From the NCBI GenBank assembly GCA_965208745.1, contig CBDBPN010000004.1:3658001-3722000 (forward strand): 64,000 nucleotides of DNA. Direction: 5' to 3'. How positions within the stretch are numbered: the stretch's first letter is position 1; the number at the start of each line of letters is the position of its first letter. This stretch comes from VXNE01 sp965208745 (GTDB lineage: Bacteria > Pseudomonadota > Gammaproteobacteria > Pseudomonadales > Azotimanducaceae). The notes under the pieces were generated by a model. The model saw only the letters and a program-made list of their open reading frames with translations. It was not told the origin of the DNA and searched no databases. The position numbers were made by a program, and so were the translations under genes. Positions 62,701 to 64,000 of this stretch are shown in pieces.

Positions 62701-64000
62701 GGTTGCGATCTCCGCGTCGGTGATGCTCGCGTCGGGCGTTTTGCCCAGTGCGGCGGCGACCGCGGCGCGGAGGGCGTAATCCCGGAACGGCCTTAGGTCC
62801 TCGACATCCGCATCCACGTTGTCGCCGATCCCGTCGCCGTCCACGTCCGCCCACTCCGCGGGGTCGAAGGGGAACGCGTCTTCGCGATCCGCCACGCCAT
62901 CGCCGTCGTCGTCGTCATCGACGGCTTCCGCCAAGCCGTCGCCGTCGAGGTCTGACCAAGCCCGGCGATCGTCCGGGAACGCGTCCACCGCGTCGACGAA
63001 GCCATCGCCATCGGTGTCGGGCATGGCTTCCCGAAGCGCCGCGGCCTGAAAGCGCAGGAGATCCAGGCTTCCGACCGCGTCAGCGCCGTCGGGTGCGTCA
63101 CCGGGCACTCCGCAGCGTTTTCGGTGGCACAACGTCCGCGTACTGGAGAAGCGGTCGCCGAATTCGCTGGGGTGCCCGTGGGTCATGATGGTGCCCTGGG
63201 GGCGGATGCGACCCTGGCTCCCGCGCAGATAGTACCCGCGGGACCAGCGGAAGGCGCCGTCGGCTTCACCCTGTCGGGCGGAGTGCGCGAGTCCGAGCGC
63301 ATGCCCCAGTTGATGGGCGACGGTGTCCGCGCCGGTCGAGGCGGCGACCGCCGCCCAGACCGGCGTCCAAAGGCCACGGTTTGCTGCGCTGCCGATGGCG
63401 GCGCAGCCTCCCGTCTCGGAACGGCAAGGCCACCCGGGCCTCGCGTGGAACTGGACTACCATGTCGGCGCCGTGCGCTGCCATCAGGGTGTCGGCTTCGC
63501 TGGACAGTCCCCGCCTGTTCCACTCCGTGTGGCGGATCCCGACAGTCCGCAACTGAATGTTCGTGCCGCTGTCGGCGAATCGTGAGCGGGTCAGGGTCAT
63601 CAGGTGGTGAATGCGGGTGTAGGGATCGCTGCCGTAAGCCGCGTAGACCTGGTCGTCGAAGAGCGCGAGCACGTCGATGGTCGAGAGGCCGGGCGTGTCG
63701 GCGGGGCTGTCGGGGGACGTGTCGGCGATGCGCTCGTTGACGTCCGCCACGCCGTCTCCGTCGGTGTCGGTGAGGAGGTCGACGAAAAGCAACCGATCGG
63801 AGGACGCGTCCGCGGGGACGGGCCACAACGCCAGTCCTTCGTGTCGGTGCCACGCCCGCTGCGACTCCCTTCGGCTCGTTCCCGGAGGAACGTCGGCGAC
63901 CTGCTCGTAAAGGAGGATCAGGATCGGGTCGTCGGCGTGGGGCCGTACTATCGTGAAGGTGCGGCTCTGCCCTGCGACGGTGGCTTCGGGTCCGATGGCG
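59749..64000 (-). CDS. Paralogue of the metzincin-like protein with HQxxH site, 5' end cut
   Basis: At least 1417 residues; the frame is open to the window edge, so the signal peptide and start lie outside. It aligns end to end with the neighbouring metalloprotease: AIGPEATVAGQSRTF-like N-domain, zinc site, Ca repeats, LRRs and two C-terminal modules. The key difference is at the zinc site: TVAHQLGHALGLAHS, with CAA (63312-63310) in place of the Glu codon. All three zinc-ligand His and the Met-turn (GTIMTHGHPSEFGDRFSST) are kept. The protein should still bind zinc but not hydrolyse peptides, so it is probably a pseudo-protease with a binding or decoy role. Confidence 0.85.
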   Translation of the reverse strand, partial: AIGPEATVAGQSRTFTIVRPHADDPILILLYEQVADVPPGTSRRESQRAWHRHEGLALWPVPADASSDRLLFVDLLTDTDGDGVADVNERIADTSPDSPADTPGLSTIDVLALFDDQVYAAYGSDPYTRIHHLMTLTRSRFADSGTNIQLRTVGIRHTEWNRRGLSSEADTLMAAHGADMVVQFHARPGWPCRSETGGCAAIGSAANRGLWTPVWAAVAASTGADTVAHQLGHALGLAHSARQGEADGAFRWSRGYYLRGSQGRIRPQGTIMTHGHPSEFGDRFSSTRTLCHRKRCGVPGDAPDGADAVGSLDLLRFQAAALREAMPDTDGDGFVDAVDAFPDDRRAWSDLDGDGLAEAVDDDDDGDGVADREDAFPFDPAEWADVDGDGIGDNVDADVEDLRPFRDYALRAAVAAALGKTPDASITDAEIATLEALSARNRGIRDLTGLQLATGLTFLDLTRNAVSDLSRLSVLTALRTLRLDVNDIHDVSPLTGLADLETLELAHNTLSGIGPLASLTSLTSLALDNNQIRDLSPVESLGELATLTVNANAVTSLAPLANLTQLAHLEASDNSITDASPVAGLQLEVLRIAYNNLAPGTLESLQFSEGAILDLTGLRLDHLYGLPSLTNVSELILRDNFISDLSRLADLRGIKRLDLSANDVTDIGPLLDRSIWRGPHPVSDARLRLDGNPLGRSALDHHVPTLRSWGMRVQVDELPDRRRPVAITDPTLHTLIAQTVAGDVRLVDQTITEGTMSRLRTLRATGAGLSDLTGLEAARNLEYLSAASNGLTDLTPLAELPDLRGLDLSGNDIDDIGPLVKNVDLHSGAWIVLDDNPLSEESVNVHIPTLIKRRVAVSFDGVRLHITPGGSPEEFEVGGHFAAVLGDDVRIGTKVRDPAMAYAEVADGRLTVRPGASGGRATATVTGTDADGQSAVVTFSLILRGPVFASTFPAAADPVREGFMRVINHAFDTQTFTIDAFDEAGTRRGPAMLEVGAGEAAQFNSGDLEAGNPEKGLSDGVGPGNRDWRLAFGRSSDAQFLSYIRTRDGFLTSMRELAPLTDAGHRVVFFNPASNLSQVSLLRLVNRTSEVAPVTITAVDDTGAFPGRAVTVSLGPYASRTLSAQELETGDGLDGALGDGTGKWQLQVAAEHPILVASLLQSPSGHLANLSSVPDNQVRRGTETVHRIPLFLSAAETGQREGFARIINRGSEEATVRILAWDDAGTRGNTASLTVRAGSVAHFNSTDLEFGNAAKGLSGGVGRGNGHWRLELASEADLDVLAYVRTADGFVTTMHDTVPLTSGGYEAPIFNPGSNRAQVSVLRIVNPDTDEAWASITGIDDAGNPSGNVAVAVPPGQSLTFSAQALEDGEGVAGRLGDGTGKWRLTVTPRTPDQPIQVMSLLESPTGHLTNLSTGL

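Overview
The window is high-GC DNA, most likely from a gammaproteobacterium. The evidence is the csiV-mfd pair, proteobacterial housekeeping genes (a long NAD-dependent GAPDH, YlxP, DUF815 and DUF481 proteins), a bacterial tRNA-Glu with encoded CCA, and GTG/TTG starts with frequent GTGA stop/start overlaps. The many insertion sequences, toxin-antitoxin remnants and decayed gene copies in the middle suggest a genome undergoing expansion and decay, as seen in host-associated or particle-associated lineages. The lineage is an inference; no rRNA is present.

Layout. (i) 1-18 kb is a stable core: csiV(partial)-mfd, a three-gene 2-oxoacid:acceptor oxidoreductase operon (FAD/Fe-S electron-transfer subunit, fused gamma-alpha subunit, TPP-binding beta subunit), a toxin-antitoxin remnant, a toroid-fold protein, GAPDH, a GNAT acetyltransferase, YlxP, a broken Na+/proline symporter, DUF815 ATPase, DUF481 protein, a split-barrel flavoprotein and a luciferase-like monooxygenase. 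(ii) 19-30 kb is accessory: IS3 and IS1634-type elements, a three-gene redox cluster (a redoxin whose first redox Cys codon is an in-frame TGA, a membrane protein, a broken GST), a FitAB-type locus, a YaaA-like gene pair cut by an IS630 element, and a three-gene TIR / membrane protein / TIR operon beside tRNA-Glu. (iii) 30-42 kb is a repeat-rich zone: three transposase genes, several copies of a coiled-coil membrane protein family, tandem Uma2 genes and decayed copies of pilus-type assembly genes. (iv) 42-48.6 kb holds an intact PilN/PilO/PilP/secretin-like cluster followed by a secreted protein with its own promoter and strong terminator. (v) 48.8-64 kb holds three giant secreted proteins that share one duplicated beta-rich module; two are metzincin-like, and one of these has HQxxH in place of HExxH.

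How the parts may work together. The oxidoreductase operon should form one CoA- and ferredoxin-dependent enzyme complex. The secretin cluster could export or assemble surface material, possibly including the adjacent secreted proteins (inference). The TIR operon has the layout expected of an NAD-consuming, signal-and-membrane-effector antiphage system and is the best candidate for an undescribed system. The redoxin is the best candidate for a selenoprotein.
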